DNA of 64,000 nt from Canna indica (Eukaryota > Streptophyta > Magnoliopsida > Zingiberales > Cannaceae), in NCBI GenBank assembly GCA_034359265.1, contig CP136890.1, positions 84,283,501 through 84,347,500 on the forward strand. The letters are read 5' to 3'. The position numbers were made by a program, and so were the translations under genes. Of the stretch, positions 32,993 through 43,951 are shown in pieces. The first letter of the stretch is position 1, and every line of letters begins with the position of its first letter. The notes under the pieces were generated by a model. It made no database searches. It was not told where the DNA came from and saw nothing but the letters and a program-made list of their open reading frames with translations.

Positions 32993-33158
32993 AATTCATT
33001 ACGTTATCTCATAATATTCACTTTTCACGGATCAAAATGTTCGTTAACTATCGAGAAGTAATAAATTTATACTCTTTTACCAAAAGATTATTCACATGAA
33101 ATTTTACACGAGTTTTTTTCTGTGTTACTTAAAATGATCTGTAATATCTCCTCTCTAT

Positions 33159-33222
33159 GGGGATGTAGCTCGGATGGTAGAGCGCTCGCTTGAGTTACGG
33201 GGATCGATACCCCGCATCTCCG
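33159..33222 (+). pseudogene. anticodon-less tRNA-Ala-like, class D
   Basis: HOR copy 4. Confidence 0.75.
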
Positions 33223-33416
33223 AGAACTTCTTGTTATCTAACAATTCAATCACTTTTGACGAGTCAAAATGTGTATTCTCGTTCTTTATCATTATCCATA
33301 TAAAACTATCGATAAATGAAAATTTTATTTTATTTTTGCAAAAGATCATTCACATGAAAATTTACTCGAGTGTTTCTTGTGTGTTATTAAAAACGTTCTA
33401 CCACTTCTGAATCCCC

Positions 33417-33489
33417 GGGGATGTAGCTCAAATGGTAGAGCGCTCGCTTAGCATGCGAGAGGTACGGGGATCGATACCCTGCATCTCCA
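33417..33489 (+). tRNA. tRNA-Ala (AGC), class E
   Basis: HOR copy 4; sound. Confidence 0.85.
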
Positions 33490-33597
33490 AATTCATTTTG
33501 TTATCTCATAACATTTACTTTTCACGTATCAAAATGTCAATTTTACACCAGTTTTTATCTTTGCTACTTGAAATGCTTTGCAATATATTCTTTCCTA

Positions 33598-33670
33598 CGG
33601 GATGTAGCTCAGATGGTAGAGCGCTCGCTTTGCATGCGAGAGGTACGGGGATCGATACCCTGCTTCTGCA
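33598..33670 (+). tRNA. tRNA-Ala (TGC), class F', acceptor broken
   Basis: HOR copy 4. Confidence 0.48.
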
Positions 33671-33868
33671 GGGAACACTTTGTTATCTCACGATAATCAC
33701 TGTTGACGAGTCTAAATGTACATTCTTTTTTGTTATCATTATTCATATAAAACTATCGACAAAGGATAAATTTGTTTAGTTTTTGCCAAAGAACATTCAC
33801 ATGAAAAATTTACCTGAGTTTTTCTCGTGTAGTGTTTTTTAGGAAGCTCGGTCATAACTCGTTTCTCT

Positions 33869-33941
33869 GGGGATGTAGCTCAAATGGTAGAGCGCTAGCT
33901 TAGCATGCGAGAGGTACGGGGATCGATACTTTGCATCTCCA
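33869..33941 (+). tRNA. tRNA-Ala (AGC), class E2
   Basis: GGGG form. Confidence 0.5.
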
Positions 33942-34102
33942 AATTCATTTTCTTATCTCATAACATTTACTTTTCATGTATCAAAATGTCAATTCAGACA
34001 AGTTATAAATTTCTAATCTTTTAGCAACATATAATTGACATGGAATTTTACACCAGTTTTTATCTTTGCTACTTGAAATGATTTGCAATACATTCTTTCC
34101 TA

Positions 34103-34175
34103 GGGGATGTAGCTCAGATGGTAGAGCGCTCGCTTTGCATGCGAGAGGTACGGGGATCGATACCCCGCATCTCCA
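34103..34175 (+). tRNA. tRNA-Ala (TGC), class F
   Basis: HOR copy 4; all stems pair. Confidence 0.88.
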
Positions 34176-34373
34176 GGGAACACTTTGTTATCTCACGATA
34201 ATCTCTGTTGACGAGTTTAAATGTACATTCTTTTTTGTTATCATTATTCATATAAAACTATCGACAAGTGATAAATTTGTTTAGTTTTTGCCAAAGAACA
34301 TTCACATAAAAAATTTACCTGAGTTTTTCTCGTGTAGTGTTTTTTAGGAAGCTCGGTCATAACTCGTTTCTCT

Positions 34374-34446
34374 GGGGATGTAGCTCAAATGGTAGAGCTC
34401 TCGCTTAGCATGCGAAAGGTACGGGGATCGATAACCCGCATCTCCA
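34374..34446 (+). tRNA. tRNA-Ala (AGC), class A
   Basis: HOR copy 4. Confidence 0.5.
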
Positions 34447-34607
34447 AGTTTAATTTCCTATCTCATAATATTTACTTTACACAGATGAAAATGCCCATTC
34501 AGACAAGTTATAAATTTATACTCTTTTAGCAAACTATAATTCACATGGAATTTTACACGAGTTTTTATCTTTGTTACTTGTAACGGTTTATAGTACCTCT
34601 TCTTTTT

Positions 34608-34680
34608 GGGGATGTAGCCCAAACGGTAGAGCGCTCGCTTCGCATGCGAGAGGTACGGGGATCGATACCCCGCATCTCCA
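34608..34680 (+). tRNA. tRNA-Ala (CGC), class B
   Basis: HOR copy 5. Confidence 0.75.
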
Positions 34681-34839
34681 AATTCATAATGTTATCTTAT
34701 AATAGTCACTTTTAAATGATTTAATTTTTGACATCTAATAAATTTATACCTTTTTAGGAAAGGACAATTCACCTTGGACTTTACACGAGTTTTTTCCTTT
34801 GTTACTTTAGAAAGCTTGCAATATCTCTTCACATATATT

Positions 34840-34912
34840 GGGGATGTAGTTCAGATGGTGGAGCGCTCGCTTCGCATGCGAGAGATACGTGGATCGGTAT
34901 CCTGCATCTCCA
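34840..34912 (+). tRNA. tRNA-Ala (CGC), class C
   Basis: HOR copy 5. Confidence 0.55.
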
Positions 34913-35078
34913 AATTCATTACGTTATCTCATAATATTCACTTTTCACGGATCAAAATGTTCGTTAACTATCGAGAAGTAATAAATTTATACTCTTTTAC
35001 CAAAAGATTATTCACATGAAATTTTACACGAGTTTTTTTCTGTGTTACTTAAAATGATCTGTAATATCTCCTCTCTAT

Positions 35079-35142
35079 GGGGATGTAGCTCGGATGGTAG
35101 AGCGCTCGCTTGAGTTACGGGGATCGATACCCCGCATCTCCG
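35079..35142 (+). pseudogene. anticodon-less tRNA-Ala-like, class D
   Basis: HOR copy 5. Confidence 0.75.
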
Positions 35143-35336
35143 AGAACTTCTTGTTATCTAACAATTCAATCACTTTTGACGAGTCCAAATGTGTATTCTC
35201 GTTCTTTATCATTATCCATATAAAACTATCGATAAATGAAAATTTTATTTTATTTTTGCAAAAGATCATTCACATGAAAATTTACTCGAGTGTTTCTTGT
35301 GTGTTATTAAAAACGTTCTACCACTTCTGAATCCCC

Positions 35337-35409
35337 GGGGATGTAGCTCAAATGGTAGAGCGCTCGCTTAGCATGCGAGAGGTACGGGGATCGATACCCT
35401 GCATCTCCA
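35337..35409 (+). tRNA. tRNA-Ala (AGC), class E
   Basis: HOR copy 5; sound. Confidence 0.85.
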
Positions 35410-35517
35410 AATTCATTTTGTTATCTCATAACATTTACTTTTCACGTATCAAAATGTCAATTTTACACCAGTTTTTATCTTTGCTACTTGAAATGATTTG
35501 CAATATATTCTTTCCTA

Positions 35518-35590
35518 CGGGATGTAGCTCAGATGGTAGAGCGCTCGCTTTGCATGCGAGAGGTACGGGGATCGATACCCTGCTTCTGCA
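35518..35590 (+). tRNA. tRNA-Ala (TGC), class F', acceptor broken
   Basis: HOR copy 5. Confidence 0.48.
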
Positions 35591-35788
35591 GGGAACACTT
35601 TGTTATCTCACGATAATCACTGTTGACGAGTCTAAATGTACATTCTTTTTTGTTATCATTATTCATATAAAACTATCGACAAAGGATAAATTTGTTTAGT
35701 TTTTGCCAAAGAACATTCACATGAAAAATTTACCTGAGTTTTTCTCGTGTAGTGTTTTTTAGGAAGCTCGGTCATAACTCGTTTCTCT

Positions 35789-35861
35789 GCGGATGTAGCT
35801 CAAATGGTAGAGCGCTAGCTTAGCATGCGAGAGGTACGGGGATCGATACTTTGCATCTCCA
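35789..35861 (+). tRNA. tRNA-Ala (AGC), class E2
   Basis: GCGG 5' end. Confidence 0.45.
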
Positions 35862-36022
35862 AATTCATTTTCTTATCTCATAACATTTACTTTTCATGTA
35901 TCAAAATGTCAATTCAGACAAGTTATAAATTTCTAATCTTTTAGCAAAAGATAATTGACATGGAATTTTACACCAGTTTTTATCTTTGCTACTTGAAATG
36001 AATTGCAATATATTCTTTCCTA

Positions 36023-36095
36023 GGGGATGTAGCTCAGATGGTAGAGCGCTCGCTTTGCATGCGAGAGGTACGGGGATCGATACCCCACATCTCCA
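36023..36095 (+). tRNA. tRNA-Ala (TGC), class F
   Basis: T stem CCCCA loses its outer pair. Confidence 0.75.
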
Positions 36096-36293
36096 GGGAA
36101 CACTTTGTTATCTCACGATAATCACTGTTGACGAGTTTAAATGTACATTCTTTTTTGTTATCATTATTCACATAAAACTATCGACAAGTGATAGATTTGT
36201 TTTGTTTTTGCCAAAGAACATTCACATGAAAAATTTACCTGAGTTTTTCTCGTGTAGTGTTTTTTGGGAAGCTCGGTCATAACTCGTTTCTCT

Positions 36294-36366
36294 GGGGATG
36301 TAGCTCAAATGGTAGAGCGCTAGCTTAGCATGCGAGAGGTACGGGGATCGATACTTTGCATCTCTA
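36294..36366 (+). tRNA. tRNA-Ala (AGC), class E2
   Basis: Second E2 in a row of the extra 505-bp insertion. Confidence 0.48.
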
Positions 36367-36527
36367 AATTCATTTTGTTATCTCATAACATTTACTTTTC
36401 ATGTATCAAAATGTCAATTCAGACAAGTTATAAATTTCTAATCTTTTAGCAAAAGATAATTGACATGGAATTTTACACCAGTTTTTATCTTTGCTACTTG
36501 AAATGATTTGCAATACATTCTTTCCTA

Positions 36528-36600
36528 GGGGATGTAGCTCAGATGGTAGAGCACTCGCTTTGCATGCGAGAGGTACGGGGATCGATACCCCGCATCTCCA
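36528..36600 (+). tRNA. tRNA-Ala (TGC), class F
   Basis: Base 26 A; otherwise perfect. Confidence 0.82.
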
Positions 36601-36798
36601 GGGAACACTTTGTTATCTCACGATAATCACTGTTGACGAGTTTAAATGTACATTTTTTTTTGTTATCATTATTCATACAAAACTATCGACAAGTGATAAA
36701 TTTGTTTAGTTTTTGCCAAAGAACATTCACATAAAAAATTTACCTGAGTTTTTCTCGTGCAGTGTTTTTTAGGAAGCTCGGTCAAAACTCTTTTCTCT

Positions 36799-36871
36799 GG
36801 GGATGTAGCTCAAATGGTAGAGCTCTCGCTTAGCATGCGAAAGGTACGGGGATCGATAACCCGCATCTCCA
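36799..36871 (+). tRNA. tRNA-Ala (AGC), class A
   Basis: Central A type. Confidence 0.5.
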
Positions 36872-37032
36872 AGTTTAATTTCCTATCTCATAATATTTAC
36901 TTTACACAGATGAAAATGCCCATTCAGATAAGTTATAAATTTATACTCTTTTAGCAAACTATAATTCACATGTAATTTTACACGAGTTTTTATCTTTGTT
37001 ACTTGTAACGGTTTATAGTACCTCTTCTTTTT

Positions 37033-37105
37033 GGGGATGTAGCCCAAACGGTAGAGCGCTCGCTTCGCATGCGAGAGGTACGGGGATCGATACCCCGCAT
37101 CTCCA
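37033..37105 (+). tRNA. tRNA-Ala (CGC), class B
   Basis: Consensus B. Confidence 0.75.
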
Positions 37106-37263
37106 AATTCATAATGTTATCTTATAATATTCACTTTTAAATGATTTAATTTTTGACATCTAATAAATTTATACCTTTTTAGGAAAGGACAATTCACCTT
37201 GGACTTTACACGAGTTTTTTCCTTTGTTACTTTAGAAGCTTGCAATATCTCTTCACATATATT

Positions 37264-37336
37264 GGGGATGTAGTTCAGATGGTGGAGCGCTCGCTTCGCA
37301 TGCGAGAGATACGTGGATCGGTATCCTGCATCTCCA
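37264..37336 (+). tRNA. tRNA-Ala (CGC), class C
   Basis: Consensus C. Confidence 0.55.
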
Positions 37337-37502
37337 AATTCATTACGTTATCTCATAATATTCACTTTTCACGGATCAAAATGTTCGTTAACTATCGAGA
37401 AGTAATAAATTTATACTCTTTTACCAAAAGATTATTCACATGAAATTTTACACGAGTTTTTTTCTGTGTTACTTCAAATGATCTGTAATATCTCCTCTCT
37501 TT

Positions 37503-37566
37503 GGGGATGTAGCTCGGATGGTAGAGCGCTCGCTTGAGTTACGGGGATCGATACCCCGCATCTCCG
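37503..37566 (+). pseudogene. anticodon-less tRNA-Ala-like, class D
   Basis: Discriminator G. Confidence 0.75.
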
Positions 37567-37760
37567 AGAACTTCTTGTTATCTCACAATTCAATCACTTT
37601 TGACGAGTCAAAATGTGTATTCTCGTTCTTTATCATTATCCATATAAAACTATCGATAAATGAAAATTTTATTTTATTTTTGCAAAAGATCATTCACATG
37701 AAAATTTACTCGAGTTTTTCTTGTGTGTTATTAAAAACGTTCTACCACTTCTGAATCCCC

Positions 37761-37833
37761 GGGGATGTAGCTCAAATGGTAGAGCGCTCGCTTAGCATGC
37801 GAGAGGTACGGGGATCGATACCCTGCATCTCCA
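37761..37833 (+). tRNA. tRNA-Ala (AGC), class E
   Basis: Sound; first unit of the 3539-bp duplicate. Confidence 0.85.
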
Positions 37834-37941
37834 AATTCATTTTGTTATCTCATAACATTTACTTTTCACGTAACAAAATGTCAATTTTACACCAGTTTTT
37901 ATCTTTGCTACTTGAAATGATTTGCAATATATTCTTTCCTA

Positions 37942-38014
37942 GGGGATGTAGCTCAGATGGTAGAGCGCTCGCTTTGCATGCGAGAGGTACGGGGATCGAT
38001 ACCCTGCTTCTCCA
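37942..38014 (+). tRNA. tRNA-Ala (TGC), class F'
   Basis: 3' end CTTCTCC restores most acceptor pairs. The F spacer after it lacks about 88 bp. Confidence 0.65.
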
Positions 38015-38124
38015 GGGAACACTTTGTTATCTCACGGTAATCAAAAGAACATTCACATGAAAAATTTACCTGAGTTTTTCTCGTGAATTGTTTTTTAGGA
38101 AGCTCGGTCATAACTCGTTTCTCT

Positions 38125-38197
38125 GGGGATGTAGCTCAAATGGTATACCGCTCACTTAGCATGCGAGAGGTACGGGGATCGATAACCCGCATCGCCA
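38125..38197 (+). tRNA. tRNA-Ala (AGC), class A, degenerate
   Basis: D stem GTATACCG; acceptor CATCGCC. Confidence 0.35.
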
Positions 38198-38368
38198 AGT
38201 TCATTTTGATATCTCATAATATTTACTTTTCACGGATGAAAATGCCTAGTTAGACAAGTTATAAATTTATACTCTTTTAGCAAACTATAAGATTTAGCGG
38301 ACAAGTTATAAATTTACTCGAATTTTTCCTGTGTGTTATTGAAAACGTTCTACCACTTCTTAATCCCC

Positions 38369-38441
38369 GGGGATGTAGCTCAAATGGTCGAGCGCTCGCT
38401 TCGCATGCGAGAGGTACGGGGATCGATACCCTGCATCTCCA
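38369..38441 (+). tRNA. tRNA-Ala (CGC) in class E position
   Basis: D loop ATGGTC. Preceded by an A-to-E spacer fusion that skips B, C and D. Confidence 0.65.
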
Positions 38442-38602
38442 AATTCATTTGGTTATCTCATAACATTTACTTTTCACGTATCAAAATGTTAATTCAGACA
38501 AGTTATAAATTTCTAATCTTTTAGCAAAAGATAATTGACATGGAATTTTACACCAGTTTTTATCTTTGCTACTTGAAATGATTTGCAATATATTCTTTCC
38601 TA

Positions 38603-38671
38603 GGGGATGTAGCTCAGATGGTAGAGCGCTAGCTTTGCATGTGAGAGGTACGGGGATCCCCTGCATCTCCA
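38603..38671 (+). pseudogene. tRNA-Ala (TGC), class F, T loop deleted
   Basis: 69 nt: GATCCCC in place of GATCGATACCCC; B box destroyed. Confidence 0.75.
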
Positions 38672-38869
38672 GGGAACACTTTGTTATCTCACGATAATAA
38701 TTGTTGACGAGTCAAAATGTACATTCTTTTTTGTTATCATTATTCATATAAAACTATCGACAAGTGATACATTTGTTTACTTTTTGCCAAAGAACATTCA
38801 CATGAAAAATTTACCTAAGTTTTTCTCGTGTAGTGTTTTTTAGGAAGCTCAATCATAACTCGTTTCTCT

Positions 38870-38942
38870 GGGGATGTAGCTCAAATGGTAGAGCTCTCGC
38901 TTAGCATGCGAGAGGTACGGGGATTGATAACCCGCATCTCCA
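38870..38942 (+). tRNA. tRNA-Ala (AGC), class A
   Basis: C27:G43 restored; base 26 T. Confidence 0.58.
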
Positions 38943-39103
38943 AGTTTAATTTCCTATCTCATAATATTTACTTTACACAGATGAAAATGCCCATTCAGAC
39001 AAGTTATAAATTTATACTCTTTTAGCAAACTATAATTCACATGGAATTTTACACGAGTTTTTATCTTTATTACTTGTAACGGTTTATAATACCTCTTCTT
39101 TTT

Positions 39104-39176
39104 GGGGATGTAGCCCAAACGGTAGAGCGCTCGCTTCGCATGCGAGAGGTACGGGGATCGATACCCCGCATCTCCA
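39104..39176 (+). tRNA. tRNA-Ala (CGC), class B
   Basis: Consensus B. Confidence 0.75.
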
Positions 39177-39337
39177 AATTCATAATGTTATCTTATAATA
39201 TTCACTTTTAAATGATTTAATTTTTTTGACATCTAATAAATTTATACATTTTTAGGAAAGGACAATTCACCTTGGACTTTACACGAGTTTTTTCCTTTGT
39301 TACTTTAGAAAGCTTGCAATATCTCTTCTCATATATT

Positions 39338-39410
39338 GGGGATGTAGTTCAGATGGTGGAGCGCTCGCTTCGCATGCGAGAGATACGTGGATCGGTATCC
39401 TGCATCTCCA
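39338..39410 (+). tRNA. tRNA-Ala (CGC), class C
   Basis: Consensus C. Confidence 0.55.
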
Positions 39411-39576
39411 AATTCATTACGTTATCTCATAATATTCGCTTTTCACGGATCAAAATGTTCGTTAACTATCGACAAGTAATAAATTTAAACTCTTTTAGAA
39501 AAAGACTATTCACATGAAATTTTACACGAGTTTTTTTGTGTGTTACTTAAAATGATCTGTAATATCTCCTCTCTAT

Positions 39577-39640
39577 GGGGATGTAGCTCGGATGGTAGAG
39601 CGCTCGCTTGAGTTACGGGGATCGATACCCCGCATCTCCA
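39577..39640 (+). pseudogene. anticodon-less tRNA-Ala-like, class D
   Basis: Discriminator A. Confidence 0.75.
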
Positions 39641-39834
39641 AGAACTTCTTGTTATCTCACAATTCAATCACTTTTGGCGAGTCAAAATGTGCATTATCGT
39701 TCTTTATCATTATCCATATAAAACAATCGATAAATGAAAATTTTATTTTATTTTTGCAAAAGATCATTCACATGAAAACTTACTCGAGTTTTTCTTGTGT
39801 GTTATTAAAAACGTTCTACCACTTCTTAGTCCTC

Positions 39835-39907
39835 GGGGATGTAGCTCAAATAGTAGAGCTCTCGCTTAGCATGCGAGAGGTACGGGGATCGATACTTTGC
39901 ATCTCCA
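39835..39907 (+). tRNA. tRNA-Ala (AGC), class E
   Basis: D loop AAATAGTA; weak CTTTG T stem. Confidence 0.5.
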
Positions 39908-40068
39908 AATTCATTTTGTTATCTCATAACATTTACTTTTCATGTATCAAAATTTGAATTCAGACAAGTTATAAATTTCTAATCTTTTAGCAAAAGATAA
40001 TTGACATGGAATTTTACACCAGTTTTTATCTTTGCTACTTGAAATGATTTGCAATACATTCTTTCCTA

Positions 40069-40141
40069 GGGGATGTAGCTCAGATGGTAGAGTGCTCGCT
40101 TTGCATGCGAGAGGTACGGGGATCGATACCCCGCATCTCCA
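40069..40141 (+). tRNA. tRNA-Ala (TGC), class F
   Basis: D stem GAGT gives G:U. Confidence 0.82.
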
Positions 40142-40339
40142 GGGAACACTTTGTTATCTCACGATAATCACTGTTGACGAGTTTAAATGTACATTCTTTT
40201 TTGTTATCATTATTCATATAAAACTATCGACAAGTGATAAATTTGTATTGTTTTTGCCAAAGAACATTCACATGAAAAATTTACCTAAGTTTTTCTCGTG
40301 TAGTGTTTTTTAGGAAGCTCGGTCATAACTCGTTTCTCT

Positions 40340-40412
40340 GGGGATGTAGCTCAAATGGTAGAGCGCTCACTTAGCATGCGAGAGGTACGGGGATCGATAA
40401 CCCGCATCTCCA
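40340..40412 (+). tRNA. tRNA-Ala (AGC), class A
   Basis: CTCAC/GCGAG mismatch; proximal T4 present. Confidence 0.55.
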
Positions 40413-40573
40413 AGTTCATTTTGCTCTCTCATAATATTTACTTTTCACGGATGAAAATGCCTAGTGAGACAAGTTATAAATTTATACTCTTTTAGCAAAC
40501 TATAATTCACATGGAATTTTACACGAGTTTTTATCTTTGTTACTTGTAACGGTTTATAATACCTCTTCTTTTT

Positions 40574-40646
40574 GGGGATGTAGCCCAAACGGTAGAGCGC
40601 TCGCTTCGCATGCGAGAGGTACGGGGATCGATACCCCGCATCTCCA
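40574..40646 (+). tRNA. tRNA-Ala (CGC), class B
   Basis: Consensus B. Confidence 0.75.
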
Positions 40647-40805
40647 TATTCATAATGTTATCTTATAATATTCACTTTTAAATGATTTAATTTTCGACAA
40701 CTAATAAATTTATACCTTTTTAGGAATGGACAATTCACCTTGGAGTTTACACGAGTTTTTTCCTTTGTTACTTTAGAAAGCTTGCAATATCTCTTCTCAT
40801 ATATT

Positions 40806-40878
40806 GGGGATGTAGTTCAGATGGTGGAGCGCTCGCTTCGCATGCGAGAGATACGTGGATCGGTATCCCGCATCTCCA
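40806..40878 (+). tRNA. tRNA-Ala (CGC), class C
   Basis: Start of the stretch copied from the 6.8-kb region. Confidence 0.58.
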
Positions 40879-41043
40879 ATTTCATTACGTTATCACATAA
40901 TATTAACTTTTCACGGATCAAAATGTTCGTTAACTATCGACAAGTAATAAATTTATACTCTTTTAGCAAAAGACTATTCACATGAAATTTTGCACGAGTT
41001 TTTTTCTGTGTTACTTAAAATGATCTGTATATCGCCTCTCTTT

Positions 41044-41107
41044 GGGGATGTAGCTCGGATGGTAGAGCGCTCGCTTGAGTAACTGGGATCGATACCCCGC
41101 ATCTCCA
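41044..41107 (+). pseudogene. anticodon-less tRNA-Ala-like, class D
   Basis: GAGTAACTGGG variant otherwise seen only at 7078. Confidence 0.75.
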
Positions 41108-41299
41108 AGAACTTCTTGTTATCTCAAAATTCAATCACTTTTGGCGAGTCAAAATGTATATTCTCGTTCTTTATCATTATCCATATAAAAATCGATAAAT
41201 GAAAATTTTATTTTATTTTTGCAAAAGATCATTCACATGAAAATTTACTCGAGTGTTTCTTGTGTGTTATTAAAAACGTTCTACCACTTCTGAATCCCC

Positions 41300-41372
41300 G
41301 GGGATGTAGCTCAAATGGTAGAGCGCTCGCTTAGCATGCGAGAGGTACGGGGATCGATACCCTGCATCTCCA
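41300..41372 (+). tRNA. tRNA-Ala (AGC), class E
   Basis: Duplicate of 37761. Confidence 0.85.
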
Positions 41373-41480
41373 AATTCATTTTGTTATCTCATAACATTTA
41401 CTTTTCACGTATCAAAATGTCAATTTTACACCAGTTTTTATCTTTGCTACTTGAAATGATTTGCAATATATTCTTTCCTA

Positions 41481-41553
41481 GGGGATGTAGCTCAGATGGT
41501 AGAGCGCTTGCTTTGCATGCGAGAGGTACGGGGATCGATACCCTGCTTCTCCA
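41481..41553 (+). tRNA. tRNA-Ala (TGC), class F'
   Basis: Duplicate of 37942, stem CTTGC. Confidence 0.58.
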
Positions 41554-41663
41554 GGGAACACTTTGTTATCTCACGGTAATCAAAAGAAAATTCACATGAA
41601 AAATTTACCTAAGTTTTTCTCGTGAATTGTTTTTTAGGAAGCTCGGTCATAACTCGTTTCTCT

Positions 41664-41736
41664 GGGGATGTAGCTCAAATGGTATACCGCTCACTTAGCA
41701 TGCGAGAGGTACGGGGATCGATAACCCGCATCGCCA
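41664..41736 (+). tRNA. tRNA-Ala (AGC), class A, degenerate
   Basis: Duplicate of 38125. Confidence 0.35.
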
Positions 41737-41907
41737 AGTTCATTTTGATATCTCATAATATTTACTTTTCACGGATGAAAATGCCTAGTTAGACAAGTTA
41801 TATATTTATACTCTTTTAGCAAACTATAAGATTTAGCGGACAAGTTATAAATTTACTCGAATTTTTCCTGTGTGTTATTGAAAACGTTCTACCACTTCTA
41901 ACTCCCC

Positions 41908-41980
41908 GGGGATGTAGCTCAAATGGTCGAGCGCTCGCTTCGCATGCGAGAGGTACGGGGATCGATACCCTGCATCTCCA
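41908..41980 (+). tRNA. tRNA-Ala (CGC) in class E position
   Basis: Duplicate of 38369. Confidence 0.65.
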
Positions 41981-42141
41981 AATTCATTTTGTTATCTCAT
42001 AACATTTACTTTTCACGTATCAAAATGTCAATTCAGACAAGTTATAAATTTCTAATCTTTTTGCAAAAGATAATTGACATGGAATTTTACACCAGTTTTT
42101 ATCTTTGCTACTTGAAATGATTTGCAATATATTCTTTCCTA

Positions 42142-42210
42142 GGGGATGTAGCTCAGATGGTAGAGCGCTAGCTTTGCATGTGAGAGGTACGGGGATCCCC
42201 TGCATCTCCA
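42142..42210 (+). pseudogene. tRNA-Ala (TGC), class F, T loop deleted
   Basis: Duplicate of 38603. Confidence 0.75.
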
Positions 42211-42408
42211 GGGAACACTTTGTTATCTCACGATAATAATTGTTGACGAGTCAAAATGTACATTCTTTTTTGTTATCATTATTCATATAAAACTATCGAC
42301 AAGTGATAAATTTGTTTACTTTTTGCCAAAGAACATTCACATGAAAAATTTACCTAAGTTTTTCTCGTGTAGTGTTTTTTAGGAAGCTCAATCATAACTC
42401 GTTTCTCT

Positions 42409-42481
42409 GGGGATGTAGCTCAAATGGTAGAGCTCTCGCTTAGCATGCGAGAGGTACGGGGATCGATAACCCGCATCTCCA
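42409..42481 (+). tRNA. tRNA-Ala (AGC), class A
   Basis: Duplicate of 38870. Confidence 0.58.
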
Positions 42482-42642
42482 AGTTTAATTTCCTATCTCA
42501 TAATATTTACTTTACACAGATGAAAATGCCCATTCAGACAAGTTATAAATTTATACTCTTTTAGCAAACTATAATTCACATGGAATTTTACACGAGTTTT
42601 TATCTTTATTACTTGTAACGGTTTGTAGTACCTCTTCTTTTT

Positions 42643-42715
42643 GGGGATGTAGCCCAAACGGTAGAGCGCTCGCTTCGCATGCGAGAGGTACGGGGATCGA
42701 TACCCCGCATCTCCA
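42643..42715 (+). tRNA. tRNA-Ala (CGC), class B
   Basis: Duplicate of 39104. Confidence 0.75.
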
Positions 42716-42876
42716 AATTCATAATGTTATCTTATAATATTCACTTTTAAATGATTTAATTTTTTTGACATCTAATAAATTTATACATTTTTAGGAAAGG
42801 ACAATTCACCTTGAACTTTACACGAGTTTTTTCCTTTGTTACTTTAGAAAGCTTGCAATATCTCTTCTCATATATT

Positions 42877-42949
42877 GGGGATGTAGTTCAGATGGTGGAG
42901 CGCTCGCTTCGCATGCGAGAGATACGTGGATCGGTATCCTGCATCTCCA
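42877..42949 (+). tRNA. tRNA-Ala (CGC), class C
   Basis: Duplicate of 39338. Confidence 0.55.
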
Positions 42950-43115
42950 AATTCATTACGTTATCTCATAATATTCGCTTTTCACGGATCAAAATGTTCG
43001 TTAACTATCGACAAGTAATAAATTTAAACTCTTTTAGAAAAAGACTATTCACATGAAATTTTACACGAGTTTTTTTCTGTGTTACTTAAAATGATCTGTA
43101 ATATCTCCTCTCTAT

Positions 43116-43179
43116 GGGGATGTAGCTCGGATGGTAGAGCGCTCGCTTGAGTTACGGGGATCGATACCCCGCATCTCCA
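43116..43179 (+). pseudogene. anticodon-less tRNA-Ala-like, class D
   Basis: Duplicate of 39577. Confidence 0.75.
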
Positions 43180-43373
43180 AGAACTTCTTGTTATCTCACA
43201 ATTCAATCACTTTTGGCGAGTCAAAATGTGCATTATCGTTCTTTATCATTATCCATATAAAACAATCGATAAATGAAAATTTTATTTTATTTTTGCAAAA
43301 GATCATTCACATGAAAACTTACTCGAGTTTTTCTTGTGTGTTATTAAAAACGTTCTACCACTTCTTAGTCCTC

Positions 43374-43446
43374 GGGGATGTAGCTCAAATGGTAGAGCTC
43401 TCGCTTAGCATGCGAGAGGTACGGGGATCGATACTTTGCATCTCCA
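43374..43446 (+). tRNA. tRNA-Ala (AGC), class E
   Basis: Duplicate of 39835. Confidence 0.52.
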
Positions 43447-43607
43447 AATTCATTTTGTTATCTCATAACATTTACTTTTCATGTATCAAAATTTGAATTC
43501 AGACAAGTTATAAATTTCTAATCTTTTAGCAAAAGATAATTGACATGGAATTTTACTCCAGTTTTTATCTTTGCTACTTGAAATGATTTGCAATACATTC
43601 TTTCCTA

Positions 43608-43680
43608 GGGGATGTAGCTCAGATGGTAGAGCGCTCGCTTTGCATGCGAGAGGTACGGGGATCGATACCCCGCATCTCCA
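43608..43680 (+). tRNA. tRNA-Ala (TGC), class F
   Basis: Duplicate of 40069; perfect stems. Confidence 0.88.
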
Positions 43681-43878
43681 GGGAACACTTTGTTATCTCA
43701 CGATAATCACTGTTGACGAGTTTAAATGTACATTCTTTTTTGTTATCATTATTCATATAAAACTATCGACAAGTGATAAATTTGTTTTGTTTTTGCCAAA
43801 GAACATTCACATGAAAAATTTACCTAAGTTTTTCTCGTGTAGTGTTTTTTAGGAAGCTCGGTCATAACTCGTTTCTCT

Positions 43879-43951
43879 GGGGATGTAGCTCAAATGGTAG
43901 AGCGCTCACTTAGCATGCGAGAGGTACGGGGATCGATAACCCGCATCTCCA
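43879..43951 (+). tRNA. tRNA-Ala (AGC), class A
   Basis: Duplicate of 40340. Confidence 0.55.

Larger units (their letters stand above)
26929..36527 (+). repeat. five copies of the 1920-bp eight-unit HOR
   Basis: Class B units at 26929, 28848, 30768, 32688, 34608 are 1919-1920 bp apart. Order is B-C-D-E-F'-E2-F-A. It derives from the 1468-bp HOR by adding an E2-F pair (505 bp) and losing 53 bp of the E spacer between AATT microhomologies. Copies 2 and 4 share private variants and so do copies 3 and 5, giving a 3840-bp super-period. A further E2-F insertion (505 bp) delays the next B to 37033. Confidence 0.93.
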
